A stretch of 64,000 nucleotides of DNA from Xylogone sp. PMI_703 (taxonomy: Eukaryota > Ascomycota > Leotiomycetes). Positions 11,470 through 22,845 of the stretch are shown here, piece after piece. Below the pieces are notes generated by a model that did no database searches, was not told the origin of the DNA, and saw nothing but the letters and a program-made list of their open reading frames with translations. The stretch's first letter is position 1; each line of letters starts with the position of its first letter. A program made the position numbers and the translations under genes. The stretch spans positions 372,001-436,000 of the forward strand of contig JAJTUQ010000011.1 of the NCBI GenBank assembly GCA_021399445.1. The letters are read 5' to 3'.

Positions 11470-12818
11470 TCTCACTCGAGAATTGGGTAATCGGTCTTCT
11501 CAAATAGGAAGTTCCAACCTAGATCGAGATCTGGAGAGAGGGGCTGGCGAGATTAGCTTAACTCTAAAATAACAAATGCAAAACATCGGTTGACCTTGGG
11601 ATTTACACCGTTGGAGAACACAAGCCATTGACCGTGCACAGGCTGGCGTGACCGTTGCTAGCTAAATCCCCGATAAACAAAAAGTAATGACTCAAGATGA
11701 AAATTTTCCTCGGCCCGAGTAGTCATTTCTGGTAGGAGGAAATTCACTGTAGATTAAGACAGAGAGTGGCGAAAGTCCCGACTTCTTCTACCGATCCACT
11801 GTCCAGAGCCTTCTCCATAAACTTTCATTGGACAAATTACGAAGTGATGGTGCCGCAGTTGGCCGAAGACGTTTGGGGCCGAGCCGAAGTAAAGTGATTG
11901 GGGCATTTACGTTAGCTTGAGGTATGACCGTTCCGAATCTCAGGAACTTCGGCACCACCCTTTTCGGATGAACCCCTACTGATGATCCCTTTCAGAAGGT
12001 CCACTACTGATGATCCATTTAAATAGCTTGTTGGAGATGATCAACTTTGGATGGCTCTGCACGGACCATCCACCGCCGTAATGCATGGTGTTAAGTGTAA
12101 AGGTGCAAAGGAAGTTGTACAAGGAACCACTGAATTGGTATTGAAGCGCTTGATTATTCTATAGTCATAACTAGAGCTGTATATACACGAATTGAGCGTA
12201 TAGCGACCGTAACTTACATGCCGATTACCTCTCCCGTACCTACGTGTACAGGCGGTAAGGTGGCACAAGTTGCACAATATCTTAACACATGGGCTTGAAG
12301 TTGCCTCGGGTCTCACGGAAGACTATGTCTCAGTAGTACCAAACTTCAAGCTTTCTTGTTTCCACAGTTTACGACTGTGGCGGGAAAAGACCTTAACGCA
12401 TATGTAGCCTGTTCAAAACTTCCTATGCGAACTATGTGCTTCAATTCAGATTACAAATCCATTAAATCGTAAACGCTTCCACTTATCACATACCCGCGGC
12501 CACACGAGAACCCGGCCTCTACTAACATCGCCACGTCTTCAGATAAATGCAGGAACGTGGTATTGCTATTCCTATGCAATCCGCGAGCCATCGATTAAAC
12601 TTTAATACTCTTTGGAACAGTTCGCCGAGGTTGTAGACTAGCTACCGAAGGCGATGTATAAGAGACACAAGATTCAGCCGCTGCAGCAAGCAGTTTCCAG
12701 AATGAAGCTCAATCAATAGAGAAAAAGGATTAGGCATGCATAGCTCAATCTCGATTTACGTTCAGTCCACGTTCAATCCTATTCTCCAAATGTGAATTCC
12801 CGAAGCTCCTTGCCCTCG
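11470..12818. other. Intergenic region
   Basis: No gene supported. CTACTGATGATCC occurs twice (about 11977 and 12001), with another GATGATC at about 12036. The 91-codon minus frame 12041-12316 has no recognisable features. Confidence 0.4.
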
Positions 12819-13301
12819 TTAGACCCACACTTCCCTTTCGATCTCTTTTCCATTATATTTCATACCCCAAAATTCCATCCAAACCTTCTCTGCCTTGGTC
12901 TCACACCGCACCGATTCCTGGAGGCCGCGGTGAAGTTGCATCATGATGTCATGCAAGCAATCCGGGTTCTGGTCAAGGCTAAGTGCCAAAAAAAGCTGTT
13001 GATAGACATCGTAGCCTGTTTCACGAAGCCTGTACAGATTCTCGAAGCTTTGGCGGTAGAACTGGGTCTCTTGACGCAGATACCCCAGATCCCTGGTGAG
13101 CTCTTCGACTCTGGCAGATAGATTCGGGCACTCATTCTGTTTTGTAAGTTGAACCCGATGTCGAGAGTATTCAAGCACTGATGCTGATCCGTTCCTGAGA
13201 TGAATTTGGTGATCAATCCTATTTACTTCTGGTGGCTCTGCACGTGGTGGGAGACGGAGAGAATTTCTGGGGAAATTTCGTAGAGCTGATGGCAAAGGCA
13301 T
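12819..13301 (-). CDS. Hypothetical helical protein
   Basis: An uninterrupted ATG-initiated frame of 160 codons. A basic, proline-containing N-terminus is followed from about residue 62 by a long amphipathic helix with ARVEELTRDLGYLRQETQFY and then RLRETGYDVYQQLFLAL, ending with a second helix around LQESVRCETKAEKVWMEFW. I recall similar LTRELGYLRQE-type helices in Leotiomycete hypothetical proteins, but no named domain. It groups with the short coiled-coil genes at 2765, 13861 and 16180. There is no transmembrane or secretion signal. A role as a structural or adaptor protein is possible but unsupported. Confidence 0.5.
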   Translation of the reverse strand: MPLPSALRNFPRNSLRLPPRAEPPEVNRIDHQIHLRNGSASVLEYSRHRVQLTKQNECPNLSARVEELTRDLGYLRQETQFYRQSFENLYRLRETGYDVYQQLFLALSLDQNPDCLHDIMMQLHRGLQESVRCETKAEKVWMEFWGMKYNGKEIEREVWV

Positions 13302-13860
13302 TCAGAGTGGTTGTTGTCAATGATTATACAATAGAAATGGAATGTGGCGTGACGTGGAAGACAATTGTTTGACCGGTTACTATATACTAGTTCTTATGAA
13401 GGGTGGTGAGAGAGCTTTTTGACTCAACAGCCTTGATATTGATGGCCTATCAAGAAGTGATGGTCCTCATCAAACTTATGATAGGCCATTCAAAAGTTGA
13501 TGTTAGATCTCGTTAACCATGCGTTATTAGCGGAGGATCAAAACAGACGTGAAGATCGTTTTATAGAGGCCCAATTGGATTTTGATAGAAATTCTTGTGG
13601 TCTGCGTTTACGTTCCTATAGAAGGATAATCATATTTTTAGGTTTCATTTCTGATTTTAATCTAAGTAAGATAAGTATAATGATGCCATGTTCCGAAGGA
13701 AGCTCTCTAGAGATATAAAAACTAGCTTCCTATTTCATGAAATCAAGTCAATATCTAATACCACTAAAGTAATCACCAACTTCGACACTTCTTAACCTAG
13801 GCGATGTCCCGTAGCTATTGGATGAAGCTTTGCTCTTTTTTCCACCCCACCGACCTCGGC

Positions 13861-14529
13861 TTAATTCCCCCTGCAACTCTCAACACCTTCGCTAGTTGAA
13901 GTGGATGAAATAACGCTGGAGGTACTTGGCTGGGTCTCGATCGATTGAAGGGGCACGGCAGGAGCAATTGAACAAAACCTGCGGGCGGGCCCACCCGGAG
14001 GATTTGTAGCCCGATGAGTTGCCTGCTGTCTGTTGTCCACGCCTGAGAGTTGCGGTTCAGGCAGACTTTCGATCAAATTTCGTGGCTGATTAGAGGAAAA
14101 GCGTTCTATCGGTCTCTCTTTCCTCATAGGAGCCTCTGTCGATGCTGTTGACTGCAGGACTTCCTGAACGATGCCAGATTGTGAACTTGCTTGCATAATG
14201 GCGACCTGACTACTGAGACTATCTGCAATCTCACCACTTCGTATTGCCTCTCTAAATACTCGCTCTAAGAGTTCGGTTGTATCCTGGTGACTATTACGCT
14301 CGATGGTAAGTTCTTCTCGAAGTGCTCGATGTTCCAGACGCTCTTCGTTAAGCATTTCCCAGCTGGCAATAAGGGAAGCCTCGCACTGCCTAAGGGCACT
14401 GTTGGCTTCATGTAGATCACTCTCCAGTCTCCGGGCGTGCTCATTTGCTGAATCCACTCTAAGATAGAAGTCATGCAAGAAATTCCACGTGGATCTTTCA
14501 TGACATATTTCACATTGAGTGATGGCCAT
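13861..14529 (-). CDS. Coiled-coil protein with N-terminal CxxC
   Basis: The ATG at 14529 opens a 222-codon frame. The N-terminus has a CEICHERSTW block, a CxxC pair that might bind metal but lacks a second pair. Residues about 25-100 form a long charged coiled coil (EHARRLESDLHEANSALRQ and further heptads). The C-terminal third is Ser/Thr/Pro/Gln-rich and probably disordered (STSSVISSTSTSEGVE). No enzyme motif is seen. It resembles its neighbour at 12819 in layout rather than in sequence. The frame is unbroken and the heptad pattern is unlikely by chance, so the gene call is better than the function, which is unknown. Confidence 0.55.
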   Translation of the reverse strand: MAITQCEICHERSTWNFLHDFYLRVDSANEHARRLESDLHEANSALRQCEASLIASWEMLNEERLEHRALREELTIERNSHQDTTELLERVFREAIRSGEIADSLSSQVAIMQASSQSGIVQEVLQSTASTEAPMRKERPIERFSSNQPRNLIESLPEPQLSGVDNRQQATHRATNPPGGPARRFCSIAPAVPLQSIETQPSTSSVISSTSTSEGVESCRGN

Positions 14530-15010
14530 GATAGTCTATAAATCTTAGCAACTTTCTTCCCTGCGAGTGTGAACTTACTGGAAGGTCTGGTTGAGACATT
14601 GAAAAACATGCTGAGTAAAGCAACCCTCCCAGTTGTGGAATGGCCAGATTAACTTTACTTATATGCGATGTGGAATGAAAGTGATGGATAAACCTTACCA
14701 AACCGAGGCCAACTCAAAATTGAGAGGCAATCTCGGTGGCCCTCTTAAATAGTATGGCAGTGTAATTAATGAATTGTTCGTATCATCTAGTGGGGCTATT
14801 GATAATGCTTAAAAAAGGATGATCATAATCACAACGTAATATCACTATGCAGCATCAGAGAGGATTCTAATATGAACTTCATTGAGAGTTGATATCCATC
14901 TCGAATATATATCAACAGATGAACATCACATCATCGAATATACTATAGAGTGAGATTATAGATTGTCATATCTCGAGATACCTCTGAATGTGTGATTGAC
15001 AGCCTTTATT

Positions 15011-15558
15011 TCATTGTTGAATGTAGTTTAGATAGTTCTTCAATGCCGCTCTGTCCTCCTCCGCACATCTCAGCCTAGAAATATCCACCTCATCTGCTAT
15101 CACTAGCCATTTGGTGGTCACAGGGACATCATTAGGATGTCCCGGCGACAGAGCGCGAGCGGCATGTCGTCGTGCTTCTGCGATTAAGGGATGAAGAGGA
15201 ATAAAGATTCCCAGCTCCGGCATGATCCAACTGTATCGCATCTAAGACGATCAGTTAGATTAGCAGAGTATTGATAAGGTACTAACAACCTACACTGAAG
15301 GATTGATCTTTCATAAATTCATCGTCGCCTTTCTAATCTTAGTATAACAGACGCAGGAGAACCAATTTACCTACCTCTCTCCACAGGCAGATCCAATTTT
15401 CTTAATTTGGCCCTGACTGCATGTTTGCTGCGACTTTGATGATTCCTTTTGTTGAAAGCCACAAAAATCTGGTGGAGTTTCGCTGTCCGCATCTCAGAAT
15501 ATACTTGGCTTAACAGTGATAACTCCGAATCTTCCCATGCGTATCGATGTGCAGACAT
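15011..15558 (-). CDS. SANT/Myb-like small protein, three exons
   Basis: Exons 15558..15375, 15328..15294 and 15241..15011 are joined by introns of 46 and 52 nt (phases 1 and 0), giving 149 residues. The first exon reads YAWEDSELSLLSQVYSEMR, followed by a basic helix ending HAVRAKLRKLDLP. The tryptophan followed by acidic residues and three predicted helices is reminiscent of a SANT/Myb repeat, so DNA or histone binding is a reasonable inference. The third exon adds a hydrophobic and helical segment (GIFIPLHPLIAEARRHAARA) and ends with a short helix. The middle exon is only 35 nt; both introns have normal branch-like CTAAT/CTAAC sites. The family assignment is tentative. Confidence 0.55.
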
Positions 15559-16179
15559 GTTTGACCCACGATGGTTTTGATGAGTAACTGACTTTAGTGA
15601 TTCTTCAAAAGATCACAATTGTAGAAACCACAGACCAGGAAATCGCCGACTATAGATGCCGAGAATCAACTATGCTGGGAGTTCGTCTGGTTACCGGATA
15701 CTGAATATCTGTCTTCACATCTACTATTTGGTGCAGAACCTTTAGCAAAATTCACTACCATGAGCAGTATGGATTTGCTGGAGCCAACAGCTCCACAAAG
15801 AGGCCGGATTGACCTGAAATGTTCCAGTTCTCGTCCGATGCCGCACCCCGTGGGAGAATGTCGATTTAGCCAGACCACCGATCAGACCCGCTTTACTCAC
15901 AGATACCAGCAAAACTAGGATGGTCTTCCGATGATCGTTGGATCATCTCCAGGCGGATTCGGATTGCGTAATTGACCGCCAACAAACGGTACGCTACACA
16001 GGGGTTGCTATGGCATGTGAGTAATGGAGATTAACCCTGGTCAGTTATCGTATGGCAGACCCTCAACGGAGATGATCCTCTAGATTATCTTGTAGAGGAA
16101 CAAGATATTCTCTATGTGACTCTCTTAAGTTTAATATGAAGGGTATGTATATCTACAATCCCGAGTTCGCGATTGACTT

Positions 16180-16826
16180 ATGATATTCGCATCTTTCAAT
16201 ATGGCGAATTCCACAAACAGCACTGCTTGGGATGATATCATCCAGAACCTAATCCCTCCTTCTCAAGTTCTTCGACCCCCTTTTTCGTCAGATTTTCAAT
16301 CGTCCTTGGATCATATGTCCTTCTCGGATGCCGTAGACTGGTTTCCAAGCCCCGAGAATAACATAACAAATATGGCGGTAGCAGCGGATAGCTCTCGACG
16401 TCGCCCAAGCATTCCAAAGTCCCCATCCAAAGCGCCCAACGACTCTCTTTTGAGTCATCGACGCAGTGGTCAAGCTTATATATCGCGTGCGGAATTTTTG
16501 AGTACTGTTCGAAGTATCGTGGATAAGTTGAATACACTTCAAGAGAGGTGAGTTGTGAGGACCGTGTTTGGAAGACCCTCGCTAATCAACGATCAGTCTT
16601 CGAGATGTGCAAATGTAATATATCCCCTCCTAGCTCAAACGATCATCTAACATTACTCAGGAAGCTGCAGACAGTAACAAGCAACCACAAAGAGCTTTCC
16701 TTTTGGACAGTTGATATGAATAGCGCCATCACAGATCTTGCACAGCAAGTTGTGGAAAAAATGGGAGTCAATATTACGGAAGATGATGAATGGCAAATGC
16801 CTGAGGAAGAACAGTCCAACTCTTGA
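16180..16826 (+). CDS. Small helical protein, three exons with an 18-nt microexon
   Basis: Exons 16180..16547, 16597..16614 and 16661..16826 combine to 183 residues. The introns are 49 and 46 nt. The middle exon encodes only LRDVQ plus shared codons, and it keeps the frame between the LNTLQE helix of exon 1 and the KLQTVTSNHKELSFWTVDM helix of exon 3. The N-terminal half is polar and probably disordered (RRRPSIPKSPSKAPND). The C-terminus is acidic (EDDEWQMPEEEQSNS). A second in-frame ATG lies at 16201. The continuity of the predicted coiled coil over both junctions supports the model. No family recognised; it belongs with the other short coiled-coil genes nearby. Confidence 0.65.
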
Positions 16827-17254
16827 ATATGTGAGGGCATAACTTTGGGATGTACATAGTTTGTGGAAATAAATCAGATCAATTTGGGCTTCTTCTAATC
16901 ATAATCTCACTCTCATATTCCCTCACCGTAAGACTACACAATGCAGCCTTGATAGGCATGAGCTTGACACATAATAGCTTCGTTTAACCCAGGCGAACTT
17001 TAGACTAACTAGAAACCATGCTTAGATGGGGCAATTGCGGTAATCCTGTCTCATACTATCAAGTGCCAAGAAAGATCAACGATGACAAAAATCAGAAGAT
17101 GAACGGCCAGCAGGAACTGGTGGGCTGGTGGTGACTCAGGAAAACTAGCGTTCGCGTCTAGGCTAGTCTGCTTGAATACTTAAATATATTTATATCAAGA
17201 GGAACTGGCCTACATTACTGCAATAGTCATCTATCTTTTCCACCCATATTTACA

Positions 17255-18037
17255 ATGCTTTGGACTACGATCATCACATTATTGCTTGCGGCGTGCAAGC
17301 CGGTGTCTAGTTATGACAGCCGTAGTTACAGCGAAGCCTCTGTAGCATCTACTCCGACCGCGGCTTCGTCCTCGGATTTAACAGCGGCAATGAATAAACC
17401 GATCACAGTTATCTCAATAATCACTGTATCAAAACGCGGGGAAGCTTGCTGGACATCTATGTCTAGTTTGATAACTCCTTCATCTCCATCATCAAGCTCA
17501 ACAATTTCAACTTATACTTCTCTTTCCTCTTCGGCCACATTGTCCAATATATCAACTCCTATTTCGCCACAAGCATCGCCAATAGCCTCTACATCATCTC
17601 AAACAATTCCTGTGTCCTTTTCTACAATATTATCCAGTTCAACATCTTCAAGTGCATCATCTAACTCAGCTATGTCTGCATCTCTGCCAACCTCATCACC
17701 CAGCTTGGTTCTTTCTACGACTTCTTCTTCTTCAGATATAGCAACACCTTCATCTAGCCCCGACTGCATTATTAGCGGGCACTGCAATACCTATAAGCTC
17801 CTTGCATGCCCTGACGGAAATTGTTTCTGTGGACAAGATATCAATAACTCCCCAACTTGTTTTCAAGAGGAGTACTGTGACAATACAACAAAATGCTCGA
17901 GCGACGATGATTGTGCCGAAAATGAAGCATGTGGGGTGAATGATTGCTGTGATGGTGGTGCTGGGCGTTGTCTTCGCCTCGCTGTTGGGTGTCTGAATAG
18001 TCCAGCTGCTACGAGGCCATATTGGGTGCCATACTGA
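17255..18037 (+). CDS. Secreted Ser/Thr-rich protein with Cys-rich C-terminus
   Basis: A 260-residue intronless frame. Residues 1-19 (MLWTTIITLLLAACKPVSS) look like a cleavable signal peptide. Residues about 65-170 are dominated by Ser, Thr and Pro and would be heavily O-glycosylated. The last 90 residues hold about 16 cysteines in close spacing (CPDGNCFCGQ, CDNTTKC, CAENEACGVNDCCDGGAGRC), suggesting a disulfide-knotted extracellular module. No GPI-anchor tail is evident, so it is probably released or wall-associated. Proteins of this shape in plant-associated fungi are often adhesins or effectors, but no specific function can be assigned. Confidence 0.65.
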   Translation: MLWTTIITLLLAACKPVSSYDSRSYSEASVASTPTAASSSDLTAAMNKPITVISIITVSKRGEACWTSMSSLITPSSPSSSSTISTYTSLSSSATLSNISTPISPQASPIASTSSQTIPVSFSTILSSSTSSSASSNSAMSASLPTSSPSLVLSTTSSSSDIATPSSSPDCIISGHCNTYKLLACPDGNCFCGQDINNSPTCFQEEYCDNTTKCSSDDDCAENEACGVNDCCDGGAGRCLRLAVGCLNSPAATRPYWVPY

Positions 18038-19305
18038 TAAACCAAAAAAGAGGAGTACGACGGAAAATGCGAAAGGTATAACCTGGATGCTTTTCATATG
18101 GACAAAACAGATTGACTGTCAAGGGAATGGTATTGGAAAGTCAAGAAAATTAGGTGCATCTATGCTTACGACTAGATCAGTCAGTTTGACCATATTGCCA
18201 AAGCTGTCCGATTACCTTCTCCACAATTTCGCACCGAAGCAACACCTGATTCCAAAGCTGGCATCTATTCTAGAATACTGTTTCTTTTCATAAATCGTAC
18301 TGTAGAAGTCTTCTAGGAAAAGTTTTCGGCTTTCATATTCCACAATTGATTTTTCATTACGTGATTTCTAATGTTGACCAACATGTGCACTCTACCTGTT
18401 AGAATTGCGACTAGAGGTTTTAACACGTAATTGATTATATATCAACGTCAATAGAGAATGAATTGAGGCAGTTGAGATATATACATATTTTCTTCATTTT
18501 TTACCCGCTTGCGCTATTCTCCTACTATATTATCACCATAATTCTACCTACTTAACTCACGCAGCTTGTCGTCTTGCCATCATAATAGCATCATAGCTGA
18601 TAGGCTCTGCTTCCTGAATCACAGCAATAGCTCGATGCTGGCCCTCCGTCATTGGATTCTGCCGCTTCTTCCAAAGGCAACATTTTAGAGTCATGGACGC
18701 TAGCCTCATACCCTTGAACTATGTGCTAAGATCACAGATGTGGTGTCGTCTATTTCCGGAGGTGGTCCTTGCGCTAATAATATTAGGTAGGTGCTAATTG
18801 CCACGTGGGCCTTAACGGTCGCAAGGGCGATAATTGTTAGGTTGATCATAAGGCGATGATCACGGTGGATCAGGGGTGGGATGAAGATCATCTCGGATGA
18901 TCAGGGTTAGACGATGATTGGTGTGAGATCACAATGATGGTGTAGGACTACGTATATTCCACAATCTAATGTAAGATTCATCGGTCTTTTGGAAGGCTAA
19001 CACATTGACTGGAGTCCATTACAGAATTAATTTAATCAAAAAATACATATGATTAAATATTACGATTCAAAACCCTTGTCTCCTAAGATTATTACTTGTA
19101 AAGGAAAGCATATTTCTTATAACCTGCCCTAAAAGCCATAATTACTAAATTTAACAGCTTTTGTTTTCGCTTACAAATATTCGTGAGATCTGGTTGGCCA
19201 CAGTAATTAAGACGAGTTTGCAAAGATAAAATTTAGTAACAAAGAGATGCAGCTTCATTTGTTTTAAATGACTATTAATTTGATATCAATTCTTAACTAC
19301 TGACT
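18038..19305. other. Intergenic region, AT-rich towards the HET gene
   Basis: No gene supported. Between 18850 and 18930 there are several GATGATC/GATCATC heptamers. The 300 nt before the ATG at 19306 are AT-rich and probably contain the HET gene promoter. Confidence 0.45.
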
Positions 19306-21186
19306 ATGGCTAACCAGAATCTGGTATCAGAAGATCTACTAGAGTACGAGTATACTCCTCTTAAAACCCCCCGCTCAATAAGGCTGGTCTTCTTACACCC
19401 TGACAACTCATACGAATCTCCCCTCCGTATCAACTTCTACGACACTTCACTCGACACCGATGTCCAGTATCTCGCAGTATCATATACCTGGGCTACAGAG
19501 AAGGGTGATTGTTCTTTATCTAGGTCCGTGGAATGTGGCTCAAGTGGCCAGTACATCAAGATTACCCAAAATTGCGATGCGGGACTTCGGAGAATAAGGG
19601 CACAGAGCGGCAGTCAAGGCAATATTCTTTGGGTCGATGCAATTTGTATCAACCAGAACAATATCGAAGAGAAAAATATTCAAGTTCCGTTGATGAGACA
19701 AATTTTTTTAAAGGCGCAGAAGGTTGCGCTATGGATTGGCGAAGCATCTTCTATTCTTGACCCAGAAACGACTCGCCCAATCACAGATTTAGGCATCGAA
19801 TTCATCAATGAATTTGCGCAAGAAATCTTGGATAGAAGACAAACCGGTCAAAGCCTCAAAGAAGGAAAATGTTACCATGCCGTTCTTAAAGAGATGCAGG
19901 CCATTCGCCATGGTGGGGTATATTCAGCTCCAGTGGAGGGCCTATGGGAGATTTTGCACCGCGAATGGTGGAAGCGTGCCTGGGTGGTTCAAGAAGTTGC
20001 TATTGCGCGTTTGCCGGTTCTCATGTGTGGAGAATGCATGGTATCTTTTGATACTGTCGAGACTGTTATTGGTGCACTTGCGAAAGACTTGCCAGATCTG
20101 TCTCCAGAAGAACACGAGTCCAATGCTGAGTTCATAACAACGGCCTTTACATACTTTGTCATGAGAGATTATGCCAAAAGAGTAGAGCTTCAACCAAAAG
20201 TCGACTTCCCTACGACGAATATACTGCCAGGTCATAGGGCGTTCCATATTCTTACGAACACGCAAAATGTTCGCAGCAGTGATCCTCGAGATAAAGTATA
20301 TGGTATATTAGGCTTCTTCGGAGATCCTAAATCTGACCCTGAGAATATCCTCCCCCTTCCAGATTACAACAAGCCAACAGCAGAAGTGTATGCTGATGTT
20401 ACTCGAGCAATAATTACCAGCACCAAATCGCTGAATGTAATGTCTCATTGTTATGGGAAGATAAGGGCAAATCCTGGCTTACCATCTTGGGCAAAATCTT
20501 GGGATCACACCCCCTTGAGTGGATTTTCTGAGGATACTTCTAATGCTTCGAATGATTTGCCCGTTGTATATGAGGATTGTGGTGATTCATTTTCTCTGAA
20601 GCTGAAGGGGAAGAGGTTCGATATTATCACAGATATCGCGCCGTTTCCAGACTCGGGAACATTCGAATATAACGATCTAGAGGTTGTCCGTTTATGGCAC
20701 CAATGGGTTGAATTTGTCTTCTTTAGAAAATCATATCCAACCGGTGAGGAGATGCTAAATGTACTCTTCCAGACATTATGCTGGTCAAGTAACATAATAC
20801 AAAAGCGTCTAACACCAGGCGAATACCGAGAAGGCTTCAGTGCTCTGCTTCAGGTTTTAACATCGAGCGAGATTATAGAGAAAAGAGTAGAAGACCTTTT
20901 TAGTAATAATTTGACTAAGCCATATTGTCAGAGAGCTAAACGAGTCACCTTGGGAAGACTTCTTAGCAGGACTTCAAAGTTGTATCTAGCTTTTGTTCCA
21001 TTCTCAACGTTACCCGGTGATCAGGTCGTTATTTTTAGTGGCGGAAGGGTACCGTTTGTTCTTCGGAGTACTGATAATATGTTCCAGCTCCTTGGGCCCT
21101 GCTATATACACGGTATCATGGATGGAGAGGCGTTTCCAAAGGATCAGAGGCAATGTGAAGACTTAGAATGGTTTACACTACATTAA
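19306..21186 (+). CDS. HET-domain (heterokaryon incompatibility) protein
   Basis: An intronless 626-residue frame. The HET domain spans about residues 50-235, with the hallmarks YLAVSYTWA, ILWVDAICINQNNIEEKN, QKVALWIGEAS and the block WWKRAWVVQEVAIARLP. Downstream comes the conserved SSDPRDKVYGILGFF and DYNKPTAEVYADV segment seen in many HET proteins, and a C-terminal region about residues 560-626 (GRVPFVLRSTDNMFQLLGPCY) common to this subgroup. HET domains trigger programmed cell death after recognition of a non-self partner; the partner here is unknown. The AT-rich upstream region and lack of introns are usual for the family. Confidence 0.9.
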   Translation: MANQNLVSEDLLEYEYTPLKTPRSIRLVFLHPDNSYESPLRINFYDTSLDTDVQYLAVSYTWATEKGDCSLSRSVECGSSGQYIKITQNCDAGLRRIRAQSGSQGNILWVDAICINQNNIEEKNIQVPLMRQIFLKAQKVALWIGEASSILDPETTRPITDLGIEFINEFAQEILDRRQTGQSLKEGKCYHAVLKEMQAIRHGGVYSAPVEGLWEILHREWWKRAWVVQEVAIARLPVLMCGECMVSFDTVETVIGALAKDLPDLSPEEHESNAEFITTAFTYFVMRDYAKRVELQPKVDFPTTNILPGHRAFHILTNTQNVRSSDPRDKVYGILGFFGDPKSDPENILPLPDYNKPTAEVYADVTRAIITSTKSLNVMSHCYGKIRANPGLPSWAKSWDHTPLSGFSEDTSNASNDLPVVYEDCGDSFSLKLKGKRFDIITDIAPFPDSGTFEYNDLEVVRLWHQWVEFVFFRKSYPTGEEMLNVLFQTLCWSSNIIQKRLTPGEYREGFSALLQVLTSSEIIEKRVEDLFSNNLTKPYCQRAKRVTLGRLLSRTSKLYLAFVPFSTLPGDQVVIFSGGRVPFVLRSTDNMFQLLGPCYIHGIMDGEAFPKDQRQCEDLEWFTLH

Positions 21187-21559
21187 ATTAAGTAAAAGCA
21201 AAGCTTTAAATTTTCTATTGTTAATTCTTAAAAGTATTTCTTGTGTTATAATAATCTCACTTTTACTTACTTTTTGCTTGTTTTTTATGACATATTTAGC
21301 AGAAATTGCCCATAATCTTTACTTATATAAACACTCCTCATATTCAAGACTCTCGAGACTCAAACAGCCTACAGATAGCCATGCCCAGCTCTCGAGATCG
21401 TCGTTAGGCTTCAAATAGACGAAACCGGAAGACTTAACAATCCATATGATAGATCGGTCTTGAGATCCAAATTTACTATGACAGATTTCTTTGCCTGGCT
21501 TGCAAGCTAAACAAGCCGTAGTGGTGACAAAAGACCGCCATGCTTGAGATTCGCGCTTA

Positions 21560-21797
21560 GATATGCCATATTAGCCCCGGCTTAGAGTACGTAACGTACG
21601 TCGTTAACCATTTTAGCGCCTATGATTTTGCGCACTTCCCAGGATTTATCTTTGTTTATAAGCTGCGCTGGTAGTGCAGGGTTTGATTCCGACAATATAC
21701 CATTTCTAATACTAGCGCATTCCATATTAACAGAGTTGTTGAGGGTGAGCTCCTTGCCGGTTTCGAGGGACAGTGAAGGATCCTCAGATCCTTTCAT
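21560..21797 (-). pseudogene. Possible remnant with chromodomain-like WEVRKIIGAK motif
   Basis: A short minus-strand frame ending DKSWEVRKIIGAKMVNDVRY then a stop. The pattern resembles the start of a chromodomain (WEVExIIxxRxxxGxxxYLVKW), but the second half with the aromatic-cage residues is missing. It could be a decayed piece of a retrotransposon integrase or of a gene with a chromodomain. The fragment sits between an intact HET gene and a small hypothetical frame and has no other transposon hallmarks. Weak evidence. Confidence 0.2.
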
Positions 21798-22258
21798 TTT
21801 GCCGGAGGGGGAATAACTTTCGTGACTTGCACAAATATCAAGTGGAAAAATATGACATAGAATACAAACTATTAGAAATCGAATTTGTTAAACATTAATT
21901 GATGATTTAAATCATGTATTATTCATCATGTACAATCACGTGAATTGAAAAGTTGCGCCTGAGGATAAAAGAAGATATGCAGCGACGTTAGTCGCTAGTC
22001 ACGTTTATGCACTGAGAATATGCTCGGTTATCCTTTCAGACAAAATCGCGTTTTGCCTATGTGGAAAAGAGACCTTGGAGAGAAGGCAATGTGAGTTAGA
22101 TAACTGCAAATACTAGCAGTACATAAATTTTCATACTGACATCAAGCTATAGTTTCTCAACACTAAGACTACAGACTTGCTTCAACTTCTGCGGCTTCAC
22201 CTTTCACCCCATTTTCTCCTGGCTGTACGATTCCTGCTGCAAACTCGACAAGCTATTG

Positions 22259-22507
22259 ATGACCGACGCTGATAATCCTTATCCTCCTCATGAAAGTCTA
22301 GAGGACATAACAAATATCGATGGGATTCTGCAAGAGCTCGGGAAATGGTTGCAGAAAGCTATGTTCCGGGATGGAAAGAGGAAGAGGACGGAGAATTGCG
22401 TAGATCCGGGGATGCCTGATGCCGCGAAATCTCTCCTTGATGCATTAGGTTACAAGGAGGTAACTATCATCAATTATAGAGCTTCTGTTCAGGCTAACCA
22501 GAAGTAA
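22259..22507 (+). CDS. Small hypothetical protein
   Basis: The ATG at 22259 opens an 82-codon frame. The product is polar and slightly acidic at the N-terminus (DADNPYPPHESLEDITNIDG), with a helix around LQELGKWLQKAMFRDGKRKR and a second around AKSLLDALGYKEV. A GTAACT after KE could be an intron donor (about 55 nt), in which case the C-terminus changes. No domain recognised, no signal peptide. Upstream sequence is TATA-poor but unremarkable. Could be a chance frame. Confidence 0.3.
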   Translation: MTDADNPYPPHESLEDITNIDGILQELGKWLQKAMFRDGKRKRTENCVDPGMPDAAKSLLDALGYKEVTIINYRASVQANQK

Positions 22508-22845
22508 GACGAATTCTGGATGCAAAAGATATAATGTGCTAAGAATCCGTGGCTCAACTTCAATATCCATCAGTTTAGCAGATATAATTCGTATACAAAC
22601 TTGGGGATTGGATCCATTGTTGAATGGACAATTGTTAAATTGCAAAGAGATAATACACATCACGAATGAGGTGGAAGTGAAAGTCGAGGATCGATCAATT
22701 CTAGATCTCCTGATTATTGCTGACGATGGGTAGGTATGGATAGTATTCATTAAAGAGATCATCGAAATTTGATTCGATAAGACATTCACCATAATCATCT
22801 GAACGGTTTATGTAAGAGGTGGTGATTCCCTGATCTTTTGCATTC

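Noticed and set aside
17599..18097. Minus-strand frames over the secreted protein gene
   Set aside because: Shadows of the Ser-rich coding sequence; no domain.
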